A DNA stretch of 22,413 nt. It comes from Euzebyaceae bacterium. GTDB taxonomy: Bacteria; Actinomycetota; Nitriliruptoria; Euzebyales; Egibacteraceae. Positions within the stretch are counted from its first letter, which is position 1, and the number at the start of each line of letters is the position of its first letter. The DNA lies in assembly GCA_013698135.1 (NCBI GenBank), contig JACCVM010000208.1:1-22413 (forward strand), read 5' to 3'. Of this stretch, positions 6,467 to 13,415 are shown one piece after another. The notes under the pieces are model-generated. The model was not told where the DNA came from. It saw nothing but the letters and a program-made list of their open reading frames with translations, and made no database searches. Made by a program: the position numbers and the translations under genes.

Positions 6467-7795
6467 CTATGCCGCCGGACCGTCGAGGTAGGCCAGGGCG
6501 CCGGCGGTCAGCGCCTCCAGGCCGCGACACAGCGAGGCGGTGCGGTCTGGAGCGAAATGCGGGGTGTGCGGTCCGGGGAACTCCGCCAGCTTGTCCAACA
6601 GCTGTGTGCCCGGCGCCGCGTCCCAGCGGTCGGCGGCCACGGTGCCAACGAACCAGAAGTCAGTGGGGATCGCCGGCTCGTCGTAGCGGTCGGGACCGGG
6701 CATCCCGTACAGCGCAAAGTCCTCGCTGCCCATGATGATCTCGGGATAGCTGACCACGTCGTCGCCGAACAGCGCCTCGTGGACCGTACGCACCCGCGCC
6801 GTGGTGGCCGGGTCGTTGACGGTGGCGTAGGTCTGCTCGCACACGGTGACCTGTGGCTCTTTCGGCGCCCGAGCCGCTATGCACACCCCCTTGACGATGC
6901 GCTCGATCGCGGCCTGGATCTGGTCCATCACTGGCTCGCTGAGCCCTCGGGTGGTGACCTGCAACGTCACCTCGGGCGGCACGATGTTGTAGCGGGTGCC
7001 GCCGTGGATGGACCCGACGGTCACCACGGCCGGCTGGTTGGGGCTGATCTCGCGCGACACGACCGCCTGCAGCGCCACCACCGCCTGCGCGGCCATCAGC
7101 ACCGGGTCGATCGTGACGTGCGGCGAGGAGCCGTGGCCGCCCTTGCCGAAGATGCGGATCTCCAGGTTGCGCGACGCGGCCAGGAATGCGTCCTGGCGGT
7201 GCAGCACCATCTGTGCGCGGGCGTGCATCGCGTGCTGGCCGAGCACCACGTCGGGGCGTGGGAAGCGGTCGAACAGCCCGTCGGCGAGCATGGCGGCGGC
7301 CCCGCTGATGGTTTCCTCGGCCGGCTGCGCCAAGATGAAGACGGTGCCTCGCCAGACGTCGCGGTGGGCGGCCAGCAGCTCGGCGGTGCCCACCAGGCAC
7401 GACGTGTGCAGGTCATGACCGCAGGCGTGCATGACCCCAACGGTCGAGCCGTCCTCCCGGGTGACGCTGACCTGGCTGGCATACGGCAGGCCCGTGTCCT
7501 CGCGGATCGGCAGCGCGTCCATGTCGCCACGCAGGGCGACGACCGGCCCGTCGCCGTTGCGCAGGATGCCCACCACGCCGAAGCCGCCCACGCCCGTGAA
7601 CACCTCGAACCCGGCGCCTTCCAACCGCGCGGCGACCTTCGCCGACGTCTGCTCCTCGGACTGCGACAGCTCGGGGTGCTCGTGCAGGTCGCGGTACAGC
7701 GCGTCCACCCCGTCAAGGACCGTGTCGATCTTGGCGATCAACCGGCGGGCTCGCGCGATGGCATCGCTTCCAGGGTTGGTGTCCACAGCGGTCAC
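6467..7795 (-). CDS. M20D-family amidohydrolase (hippurate/N-acyl-amino-acid hydrolase type)
   Basis: The protein has 442 residues with the metal-site motifs of peptidase family M20D: RGDMDALPI at residues 89-97, MHACGHDLH at 122-130 and LAQPAEE near 156. The dimerisation lid segment contains YNIVPPEVTLQVTTRG, and MGSEDFALYG near residue 360 supplies the late ligand. These cytoplasmic enzymes hydrolyse N-acyl or aminobenzoyl amino-acid amides; the exact substrate is not readable. The start is GTG at 7793-7795, with AAGGCG about 9 bases upstream. The product ends in a short acidic tail. It is followed by the MmcQ/YjbR-like remnant and preceded by a divergent small membrane-protein gene. Confidence 0.9.
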   Translation of the reverse strand: MTAVDTNPGSDAIARARRLIAKIDTVLDGVDALYRDLHEHPELSQSEEQTSAKVAARLEGAGFEVFTGVGGFGVVGILRNGDGPVVALRGDMDALPIREDTGLPYASQVSVTREDGSTVGVMHACGHDLHTSCLVGTAELLAAHRDVWRGTVFILAQPAEETISGAAAMLADGLFDRFPRPDVVLGQHAMHARAQMVLHRQDAFLAASRNLEIRIFGKGGHGSSPHVTIDPVLMAAQAVVALQAVVSREISPNQPAVVTVGSIHGGTRYNIVPPEVTLQVTTRGLSEPVMDQIQAAIERIVKGVCIAARAPKEPQVTVCEQTYATVNDPATTARVRTVHEALFGDDVVSYPEIIMGSEDFALYGMPGPDRYDEPAIPTDFWFVGTVAADRWDAAPGTQLLDKLAEFPGPHTPHFAPDRTASLCRGLEALTAGALAYLDGPAA

Positions 7796-7895
7796 GAGGT
7801 TGCGCCTTCGGTCAGGGTTCGCACGGGCAGTCCGCAGGCTACGCCGGCAAGACAGCTGCGGAGCGCTGTGCCCTCGCCCGCGCGATCATGGCGTC

Positions 7896-8171
7896 ATGAC
7901 GACGTCCGCCACCATCTGGAAGGCGCGGCTGCGCAAGCTGACAAGTTTCCGGCTGCTGTTCGCCTGCGCGGTCGGCGCTGCCTTCGGCGCGTGGGCGCTG
8001 TCGCTGTTCGTTGGCCCACTGGCCAAGCTGCTGTTCCTGCCGCTGCTGCTGGTCTGCGTCTGGCTGGGAGTTCGCAACGACGATGTGGTGTTGCACTGCC
8101 CCCGCTGCGGTACGCGCACCACGCCCCTGGCCAGGACCTGCACCGCTTGCTTGGGACAGCTACGCCCCTAG
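7896..8171 (+). CDS. Small membrane protein with C-terminal zinc ribbon
   Basis: This 91-residue protein begins with a basic amphipathic segment, then has one long or two short hydrophobic helices (LLFACAVGAAFGAWALSLFV and LLFLPLLLVCVWLGV). It ends in a cytoplasmic zinc-ribbon-like hook, CPRCG then CTAC 13 residues later. I do not recognise the family. The topology resembles small anchored proteins that recruit partners through zinc knuckles, but no function should be assigned. The ATG at 7896 is preferred because the helix pattern and basic N-terminus begin here; an upstream extension in this frame lies antisense to the amidohydrolase. It ends 34 bp before the convergent M15 peptidase gene. 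Confidence 0.6.
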   Translation: MTTSATIWKARLRKLTSFRLLFACAVGAAFGAWALSLFVGPLAKLLFLPLLLVCVWLGVRNDDVVLHCPRCGTRTTPLARTCTACLGQLRP

Positions 8172-8205
8172 CCCCGCGGCCAGCAGGCGCGGTGGCCAGC
8201 CCTGG

Positions 8206-8955
8206 CTAGCGTCCGTTGGCCGAGAAGTGCTGGTAGTCCTTCGACGAGCTCCAGTTGCCGCCCCACTGCCAGTCGATGATCTGGACGAAGGCCCAGCGGG
8301 CCGGCCCTGGCTGCACGATCATGCCCTTGCGCACGTCGTCGCGGTCCAGGTAGCGCCGCCCGCGGTCAGGCTGCACCGTCGACCCGCGCACATACGGGTT
8401 CTGGACCGGATTGATGTCGATGGCGCGGCCGTAGGAGTGCTGCGACCAGGTGCTGGTTCCGCCGACGGTGCGGCAGTTGAACGCCGAGGAGTTGTTGGCG
8501 TCCATGGACTTGGCGTCGTCGCCGCCGTAGCGGTCGACCAGTCGCAGCGAGCGGATCCGGAACTTCTTGGCGAACAGGTGTCGAAAGGCGCTGACGACGT
8601 CGTTGGCGACGTCGGCGTGCACCACCAGCCAGCCGCGCCCTGGCTCGCCGTTCCAGCGATAGCGGCTGACGGTCACCAGGCGCAGGTTCCGTAGAGGGAC
8701 GGGGCATCCCTTGTGCCAGGACACTCCCCGCATACGCGACCGCAGATCCTTGGACAGGTCGCGCACCGAGCCGTGGAAGGCCGCCGCGGCCGCAGCCGTT
8801 CCGCCGTCGGCTGGCGCCGGGCCAGTGATCGTGGCGGTGTGAGTGGTCACAGAGGTGTCCGGGGTCGAGCCGGCCAGCACGAGCGGCGCGGCTGGAGACG
8901 GGCAGGCGGCGCTCAACAGCGCCGCGGTCAACATCCCGATGAGCAACCGCCGCAT
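8206..8955 (-). CDS. M15-family peptidase (D-Ala-D-Ala carboxypeptidase/endopeptidase type), lipoprotein
   Basis: The protein has 249 residues. The first 18 form a lipoprotein signal peptide: MRR, a hydrophobic core and the lipobox LSAAC with Cys18. Residues about 85-249 carry the M15 zinc-peptidase pattern. His173 and Asp180 lie in HSYGRAID, followed by INPVQNPYV, and an acidic residue and His243 are near the C-terminus (QIIDWQWGG, YQHFS). This is the VanY/M15_4 arrangement that cleaves peptidoglycan stem peptides or cross-bridges, here anchored on the outer face of the membrane. The linker at residues 20-70 is alanine/threonine-rich, typical of surface lipoproteins. The ATG at 8955 has GAGAGG 8 bases upstream. 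Confidence 0.85.
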   Translation of the reverse strand: MRRLLIGMLTAALLSAACPSPAAPLVLAGSTPDTSVTTHTATITGPAPADGGTAAAAAAFHGSVRDLSKDLRSRMRGVSWHKGCPVPLRNLRLVTVSRYRWNGEPGRGWLVVHADVANDVVSAFRHLFAKKFRIRSLRLVDRYGGDDAKSMDANNSSAFNCRTVGGTSTWSQHSYGRAIDINPVQNPYVRGSTVQPDRGRRYLDRDDVRKGMIVQPGPARWAFVQIIDWQWGGNWSSSKDYQHFSANGR

Positions 8956-9055
8956 GATGCGCCTCTCGCCAGGGTCCGGGCCGCTCGATCGCGGTCCTTG
9001 CCCTGATACCTCGGATGCTGCGCCCGTCGACCTTGAGCGTCAACCGGCCAAAAGG

Positions 9056-9547
9056 TCAGTCCGGGGCACCGACCCGGCGGCGTGCGCGGTTGTCGCGGGC
9101 TTGGCGGCTGCGGCGTCGTACGGCGGCCACCGCCAGCGTCCAGGCACCGAACACCCCCCATAGCACGGCAGCCTCGATCAGCACCACCGACCGCGCCATG
9201 GCGTCGGTAGAGCAGGGGACCGGCCGGGCGATCTCGCGGCGCGCCAGCTCGGCGCAGCGGAATGGGTCGCCGGGCGCGAAGCCCAGCGGCAGCGCCATGA
9301 GCAGCGCCATGACAGCCAGCAGGCCCGGAATGAGCCAGCTCGCGATGCTGCCGGTCGCCTCCTCCTTGGCCAGGCGCACACCGCTGAGCAGCAGCGGCAG
9401 CACGAGAATCAACGACAGGAACCCCGCCCGGCCGGGCTCGGCGTCGGGGGTGCCCGGTGGCAGGGCCGGGTGGGTGGCGGTGAACAGGGCGTAGCCGCCG
9501 AGGAGCAGAGCGCCCCCGGCCAGCCACCCGAGCAGGATGCGACGCAT
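9056..9547 (-). CDS. Hypothetical membrane protein with four predicted helices
   Basis: This 163-residue protein is not recognised. It has four hydrophobic segments at about residues 4-24, 43-57, 68-92 and 122-145, and an extracytoplasmic or cytoplasmic loop with two cysteines (FRCAELARR and PVPCSTD) that could form a disulfide if outside. The C-terminus is strongly basic (RRRSRQARDNRARRR), which by the positive-inside rule places it in the cytoplasm. The ATG at 9547 is supported by a TAAGGT -10 box 6 bases before it. It may follow the M15 gene in evolutionary context, but the 100-bp gap gives no sign of one operon. Confidence 0.65.
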   Translation of the reverse strand: MRRILLGWLAGGALLLGGYALFTATHPALPPGTPDAEPGRAGFLSLILVLPLLLSGVRLAKEEATGSIASWLIPGLLAVMALLMALPLGFAPGDPFRCAELARREIARPVPCSTDAMARSVVLIEAAVLWGVFGAWTLAVAAVRRRSRQARDNRARRRVGAPD

Positions 9548-9553
9548 TTGGCG

Positions 9554-9559
9554 ACCTTA
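9554..9559 (-). promoter_or_regulatory. -10 box (TAAGGT) for leaderless membrane-protein gene
   Basis: On the minus strand TAAGGT is separated by 6 bases from the ATG at 9547, and no Shine-Dalgarno fits in the gap. This layout marks the start and predicts a leaderless transcript. Confidence 0.45.
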
Positions 9560-9645
9560 GCCAAAGCGCAAGCCTCGCGGGTACCGTCGCCGCTGCGACC
9601 ATCTGATCGCCGCTGCCTGGCCATCTGCACCCACAGGGGCCCCGC

Positions 9646-9651
9646 TAGACT
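9646..9651 (+). promoter_or_regulatory. Candidate -10 box (TAGACT) for the hypothetical-hisN pair
   Basis: TAGACT, a common actinobacterial -10 sequence, lies 67 bases upstream of the GTG at 9719 in a 171-bp gene-free gap. It would give a leader of about 60 nt. No convincing -35 element is visible 16-18 bases before it. Confidence 0.35.
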
Positions 9652-9718
9652 CGGCCGTCGGCGGTTGCCAGCCGGTCTCTTGCGGCGTGCCAGGACTCAA
9701 CGAAAGGTTTCTCCCATC

Positions 9719-10192
9719 GTGACGACCAAGGGCGAGCAGGTGTATCAGGTCGCGGTCGAGCGGCAGAAGGCGGCGCAGGCCGCCGGCAACTACGACCTCG
9801 CCGACTTGCCAGGAGCTCTCGCCAAGCCCGCGGCCGCAGCTCGCGTCGGCAAGGCCCTGAAGCAGGACAAGGTCCTCAAGGGAGGCCGGTCGCTGACGTC
9901 CGTGGCCAAGCTGGAGGCCGGGTCGGCGCTCGCCGTCTTCGGCCGGCCCGAGTCGCGTTGGGCGATGGCGTACTGGCGGCGCACCGGCGGTGGGGCGACG
10001 ATGACCGAACTGCTGTCCTACGCCCGCCAGCTGGTGGGAATGACGCCCTCCGGCGACCTCGTCGTATGCCTGTGCGGGCACGCCGGGCAGGGATCGTGCA
10101 TCCCGCTGTGGGCGCCGCGTGAAGAGGTGAGCCTGACCGTCCAGCCCAACGACCTCGTCCTGCGCTTCGACGGCCTCGTCGAGGCCCAGTAA
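9719..10192 (+). CDS. Hypothetical protein, 157 aa
   Basis: This protein is not recognised. The GTG start at 9719 is chosen because GAAAGG lies about 11 bases upstream and coding character begins here; the reading frame is open further upstream, but that part runs antisense to the preceding gene. Residues 1-75 are lysine/alanine-rich and helical (VAVERQKAAQAAGNYDLADL, KALKQDKVLKGG). Residues 85-157 look like a compact alpha/beta unit containing VVCLCGHAGQGSC, three cysteines and a histidine that could bind metal. The hydrophobic pattern gives no membrane segment, so it is probably cytoplasmic. It ends 8 bp before the hisN-like gene and is probably co-transcribed with it. No function is proposed. 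Confidence 0.65.
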   Translation: MTTKGEQVYQVAVERQKAAQAAGNYDLADLPGALAKPAAAARVGKALKQDKVLKGGRSLTSVAKLEAGSALAVFGRPESRWAMAYWRRTGGGATMTELLSYARQLVGMTPSGDLVVCLCGHAGQGSCIPLWAPREEVSLTVQPNDLVLRFDGLVEAQ

Positions 10193-10200
10193 TCACTCCC

Positions 10201-10989
10201 GTGACGGTCGACGTCGAACGCTGGCTGGACGTGGCCCAGCAGCTGGCCGACGTCGCCGACGAGGTCTCGCTGGCGCACTTCGGAGGTCGCATCGCCACCC
10301 GCACCAAGGACGACGGGTCGCTGGTGACCGCGGCGGACACCGCCGTCGAGGCCGCCCTGCGCGAGCGGCTGGCCGTGCTGGCTCCCGACCACGCCGTGCT
10401 GGGGGAGGAGGAGGGCGGCGCGATCGCCTCCGACATCCCGACCTGGGTGCTGGACCCGATCGACGCCACCAACAACTTCCTGCGTGGCGTCCCGGTCTAC
10501 GCCACCTTGCTCGGCCTCGTCGAAAGCGGCGAATCTGTGGTCGGCGTGGCCAGCGCACCGGCGCTGGGGCAACGTTGGGATGCGGCGGCGGGCCTTGGCG
10601 CTCGGCGCAACGGCGTTGCGGCAAACGTCAGCGACATCACCGAGCTCAGCCAGGCACAGGTGCTGCACGGCGGCCTGGACTGGTGGCACGCCGAGCAGTC
10701 GCGGTGGGACCTACTCGGCCGCCTGGTCGACCGCGCCTGGCGCACGCGCGGCTTCGGTGACTTTTGGATGCACCTGCTGGTGGCGGGTGGGATGGCCGAC
10801 GTGGCCGTCGAGCAGGACCTCCAGCCCTGGGACATCGCCGCCGTGCAGTGCATCGTCACCGAGGCGGGCGGGCGTATGACGGCCTGGGACGGCACCTCGT
10901 CGGCGCTGGCCACCGGGCAGGCACTGACCAGCAACGGCGTGCTGCACGGGCAGATGGCGGCTGTATTGACCGCTGATGCAGGGAAGTAG
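10201..10989 (+). CDS. hisN: Inositol-monophosphatase-family phosphatase, likely histidinol-phosphatase HisN
   Basis: The protein has 262 residues and the full set of lithium-sensitive phosphatase motifs: GEEEG at 68-72, WVLDPIDATNNF at 82-93 and a C-terminal WDIAAVQCIVTEAGG metal-site motif. The stretch from DPID through FLRGVPVYATLLGL resembles actinobacterial HisN (histidinol-phosphate phosphatase, the penultimate step of histidine synthesis) more than SuhB. The usual glycine of DPIDGT is alanine (Ala89), a conservative but uncommon change. The start is GTG at 10201, 8 bp after the preceding stop, so the two genes are probably coupled. Inositol monophosphatase or fructose-1,6-bisphosphatase activity is the alternative, and no other his gene is in the window. 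Confidence 0.8.
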   Translation: MTVDVERWLDVAQQLADVADEVSLAHFGGRIATRTKDDGSLVTAADTAVEAALRERLAVLAPDHAVLGEEEGGAIASDIPTWVLDPIDATNNFLRGVPVYATLLGLVESGESVVGVASAPALGQRWDAAAGLGARRNGVAANVSDITELSQAQVLHGGLDWWHAEQSRWDLLGRLVDRAWRTRGFGDFWMHLLVAGGMADVAVEQDLQPWDIAAVQCIVTEAGGRMTAWDGTSSALATGQALTSNGVLHGQMAAVLTADAGK

Positions 10990-11054
10990 CACGCACCGGC
11001 GGGCGGTCGCAGCGGCGGCGGACGCAGTGGGGCGGTGGCGCTGGCGGCGATGGC

Positions 11055-11381
11055 TCAGCCCCGCAGTGACTCCACCTCCTGCTCGCACTCGCCAACGAAC
11101 GCTTCGGCGTTGGCCATGCGGCCTTCCAGGCGGCGGCGCTCGTCACCGACCACGGCGCGGCGGCGACCGACCGCCTCCAGCAGGGGCTTGGCGGTGGCGT
11201 CCATCGGCCGGCGGACCTTGCGGGGCAGATCCTCGAACGATGTTTGCGTCCGCTCGACGAAGTCGTCGAGACGCTCCTGCTCGGCCAGCAAGAAGTTGGC
11301 GTAGCGCAGCAGGTCGTCGCGCTCCTCGCGGGCGCGCAGCAGCGTGAAGTAGGCGGCGTCGTACTCGGACTTTGCGCTCAC
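11055..11381 (-). CDS. Hypothetical helical protein, coupled to M20 dipeptidase
   Basis: This 108-residue protein is not recognised. It is almost entirely helical and highly charged. Residues 1-45 (EYDAAYFTLLRAREERDDLL and onward) and 75-108 (RRRLEGRMANAEAFVGECEQ) have heptad-like spacing, suggesting an antiparallel coiled-coil hairpin joined by the segment DLPRKVRRPMDATAKP. There is no membrane segment or signal peptide. The GTG at 11379-11381 overlaps the TGA of the dipeptidase gene as GTGA, which fixes the start and indicates translational coupling. A longer reading of this frame upstream is antisense-like shadow of the dipeptidase and is not believed. Function unknown. Confidence 0.65.
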   Translation of the reverse strand: MSAKSEYDAAYFTLLRAREERDDLLRYANFLLAEQERLDDFVERTQTSFEDLPRKVRRPMDATAKPLLEAVGRRRAVVGDERRRLEGRMANAEAFVGECEQEVESLRG

Positions 11382-12862
11382 CCCGCGCCGGCCGACCGGT
11401 TCTCGTCCGGCCCGGTGTGCAGCGCCGCCAGCTCGGCGAACAGATACGCCTCGCCCAGGCAGGCGCTGGCCCAGTCGGCAAGGTGCAGCGACTCGTCGAT
11501 GCCGTGGGCGCGGGTGTCGGGATCCTCGACGCCGAGGAGCAGGGCGGGCACCGGCTGCGACGGGTCGACCGAGAGCCGTTCGGTGATGTCGTTGACGAAG
11601 GGGATGCTGCCACCCAGCCCCTGGTACACCACGGGATGGCCGTAGGCCGCTTCCAGGGCTCGCCCGGCGGCCTCGAAGGCGGGACGAGCTGGGCCGGCGA
11701 AGGGGTCGGCGATGAACGCCGGCCCCGCCGAACCGGGCGTAACGGTGGCCTGTAAGCCCCAGGGCACCTGGTCTTCCAGCCAGCGGCACAGCAGCGCACG
11801 GGCGCGCAGCGGGTCTTGGCCGGGAGCCAGCCGCACGCTGACGCGGGCGCGAGCCGACGGCGCCAGCGTGTTGGACGAGGTCGCCACGGGGACCGCGTCG
11901 TAGCCGATCACCGTGGCGCACGGCTGCAGCCAGAGGCGTTCCAGCACGGAACGGTCGGGGTCGCCCACCAGCTCGACCCCGTCGAGCATGCCAGCCTCGC
12001 CGCGGAAGCGCTGCTCGTCGAAGTCCAGTGCCTCCAGGCGGCGCGACGCGGCCTCGGACAGCGGCTGCACGTCGTCGGCGAACCCGGGAATGGCCACCGT
12101 CCCCCGCTCGTCGGTGAGGCCGGCCAGCAGCTTGCTCATGGCCATCACCGGGTCAGGGACCGGACCGCCGTACATCCCCGAGTGCAGCGCGTGGTCCAGC
12201 GCTCGCACCTCGACATCGCAGTCGACCAGCCCCCGCAGGGCGTAGGTCAGCGCTGGCACGCCGACCTGCCAGTTGGCGGTGTCGGCGACCACGACCACGT
12301 CCGCTTGGAGCAGCTCGTCGTAGCGGTCGAGGAAGTCGGTCAGGTGCTCGCTGCCGACCTCCTCCTCGCCCTCGACGATGATCCGGACGTTGAGCGGGAG
12401 GCTGCCGCGGGCCTGCAACCAGGCATCGACCGCGGCGACGTGCAGCAGCACGCCGGCCTTGTCGTCCGCCGCGCCGCGGGCGTACAGCCGCCCCGCCCGC
12501 TCCGTCGGGTCGAACACCGGCGAGGACCACAGGGCCTCGTCGCCGGGCGGCTGCACATCGTGGTGGGCGTACAGCAGCACGGTCGGGGCGCCGTCGGCGT
12601 GCAGATGGTCGGCGTAGACCGCCGGGTGCGCGCCGTCGACTTCCAGCAGCTGGCTGTGGTCCAGCCCGCGTTCGGCCAGCTTGTCCCGGACCCACTCGGC
12701 GCTGCGCCGGACCTGGGCGGCGTCGAAGCCAGAGGCGCTGACGCTGGGGATGCGCACGAGTGTTTCCAGGTCGGCGCGATGGGTGGCCATGCGCGCGTCG
12801 AGGCTGGCCGCGACGTCAGCGAGTGCGGCGGTGTCCGGCGTGGTCGTCTCCGAAGCAGTCAT
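11378..12862 (-). CDS. M20-family dipeptidase/carboxypeptidase
   Basis: The protein has 494 residues with the di-zinc motifs of the M20 dipeptidases: LLYAHHDVQPPG near residue 85, LYARGAADDKAGVLLH near 120 (catalytic and bridging Asp), IIVEGEEEVGSEHL near 155 (Glu-Glu), ALHSGMYGGPVPDP near 218 and a late GIDESLHLADW supplying the last histidine ligand. These cytoplasmic enzymes hydrolyse dipeptides or N-acyl amino acids; the specific substrate is unknown. The ATG at 12862 is chosen over a GTG two codons upstream because a TAGCCT box sits exactly 7 bases before it, giving a leaderless start. It is coupled to the downstream helical protein by GTGA and divergent from the fatty-acid operon. Confidence 0.9.
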   Translation of the reverse strand: MTASETTTPDTAALADVAASLDARMATHRADLETLVRIPSVSASGFDAAQVRRSAEWVRDKLAERGLDHSQLLEVDGAHPAVYADHLHADGAPTVLLYAHHDVQPPGDEALWSSPVFDPTERAGRLYARGAADDKAGVLLHVAAVDAWLQARGSLPLNVRIIVEGEEEVGSEHLTDFLDRYDELLQADVVVVADTANWQVGVPALTYALRGLVDCDVEVRALDHALHSGMYGGPVPDPVMAMSKLLAGLTDERGTVAIPGFADDVQPLSEAASRRLEALDFDEQRFRGEAGMLDGVELVGDPDRSVLERLWLQPCATVIGYDAVPVATSSNTLAPSARARVSVRLAPGQDPLRARALLCRWLEDQVPWGLQATVTPGSAGPAFIADPFAGPARPAFEAAGRALEAAYGHPVVYQGLGGSIPFVNDITERLSVDPSQPVPALLLGVEDPDTRAHGIDESLHLADWASACLGEAYLFAELAALHTGPDENRSAGAG

Positions 12863-12869
12863 GCCCACA

Positions 12870-12875
12870 AGGCTA
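12870..12875 (-). promoter_or_regulatory. -10 box (TAGCCT) for leaderless M20 dipeptidase gene
   Basis: On the minus strand TAGCCT lies 7 bases before the ATG at 12862. It decides between two close starts (ATG at 12862, GTG at 12868) in favour of the ATG. The 235-bp gap to the next gene otherwise holds the inverted repeat at 13032-13055. Confidence 0.45.
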
Positions 12876-13031
12876 ACGACTTGGGCCTACCGCTCGACCG
12901 CACGCCTCGCACGCCGCCGACGTAGGCGCAGGCGATCTGCGGCTGCGGCGGAACTTTTGGCCCGTCGCGGGGTCCAAGGCTGCGAAAACCTGACGTTAGA
13001 CGCCATCTGTTCGATGGAATGGTGGCGGATA

Positions 13032-13055
13032 GTTGACACCGACGTCAATGTCAAC
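13032..13055. promoter_or_regulatory. Candidate operator upstream of the fatty-acid operon (perfect 7-bp inverted repeat)
   Basis: GTTGACA (13032-13038) and TGTCAAC (13049-13055) are perfect reverse complements separated by 10 bases; the spacer itself holds the palindrome GACGTC and a further GTCAA half-site. The repeat ends 42 bases before the first gene of the fatty-acid operon. TTGACA inside the left arm also looks like a -35 element, but no good -10 follows at 17 bases; TACGCT at 13069-13074 is the best nearby candidate. A TetR- or GntR-type lipid regulator binding here is inferred. Confidence 0.5.
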
Positions 13056-13097
13056 CAACCTGGACCCTACGCTTCCGTAACCAGCAAGGACCCCCGC

Positions 13098-13415
13098 ATG
13101 ACTGAGCTGCTCACCCGCTTTGCCCCGGCTGCCGATCCGACGGCGCCGGCCGACCACAGCGAGCCCGCCTCCGCCCTGGCCGGGACGGTGGCCAACGACC
13201 TCGTCGTGGTGGTCGCTCCCAGCACCGGGCGCTTCCAGCCGCGCGACGACGTCGATGCGGTGGAGCCGGGCGACTTGATGGGCCATGTCACGGGTGGACG
13301 GGGCCGGGCCGACGAGGTGCGCAGCCCCGTGCGGGCGATCCTGCGTGACCTGCTGGTACGACCCGGTCAGCTGGTGATGCAGGGCCAGGGCCTGGTGTGG
13401 TTGGCTCGGGCGTGA
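13098..13415 (+). CDS. Biotinyl/lipoyl-domain-like protein lacking the biotin-accepting lysine
   Basis: This 105-residue protein heads the fatty-acid operon. Residues about 35-103 follow the biotinyl-domain hammerhead pattern: VVVVAPSTGRF, then VDAVEPGDLMGHV, then EVRSPVRAILRDLLVRPGQL and a final QGLVWL. Aligned by the EVRSPV strand, the AMKM hairpin that carries biotin becomes GRGRA, and the lysine position falls on Gly69 between two arginines. The whole protein contains no lysine, so it cannot be biotinylated or lipoylated. The ATG has AAGGA 7 bases upstream, and its TGA overlaps the fabH start. It may be a structural or regulatory partner of acyl-CoA carboxylase, comparable to plant BADC proteins, or a degenerate carrier subunit. 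The domain call is pattern-based. Confidence 0.65.
   Translation: MTELLTRFAPAADPTAPADHSEPASALAGTVANDLVVVVAPSTGRFQPRDDVDAVEPGDLMGHVTGGRGRADEVRSPVRAILRDLLVRPGQLVMQGQGLVWLARA

Noticed and set aside
5032..6735. A 567-codon open frame on the plus strand overlapping the MFS gene
   Set aside because: It is arginine/glycine-rich low-complexity sequence in a shifted frame of a gene with clear MFS_3 motifs.
8172..8205. GCCAG/CTGGC repeat near the convergent ends of the zinc-ribbon and M15 genes as a terminator
   Set aside because: The loop would be only two bases and there is no U-tract.
6437..8209. A 590-codon open frame on the plus strand
   Set aside because: It runs antisense to the M20D amidohydrolase, whose motifs are complete. 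The product is rich in His, Arg and Val without recognisable domains, as expected of a GC-rich shadow frame.
9010..9060. GACCTT/AAGGTC pair downstream of the small membrane-protein gene as a terminator
   Set aside because: Six weak pairs with a loop of about 16 bases and no U-tract; too likely by chance.
11382..11921. Long upstream extension of the 108-aa helical protein frame
   Set aside because: It overlaps the dipeptidase on the same strand in another frame and is Arg/Pro/Gly-rich shadow sequence; the GTG at 11381 gives a GTGA overlap.
13033..13061. TTGACA as a canonical -35 with a -10 seventeen bases later for the fatty-acid operon
   Set aside because: The hexamer at that spacing is CAACCT, a poor -10. 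TTGACA is better explained as part of the inverted repeat.
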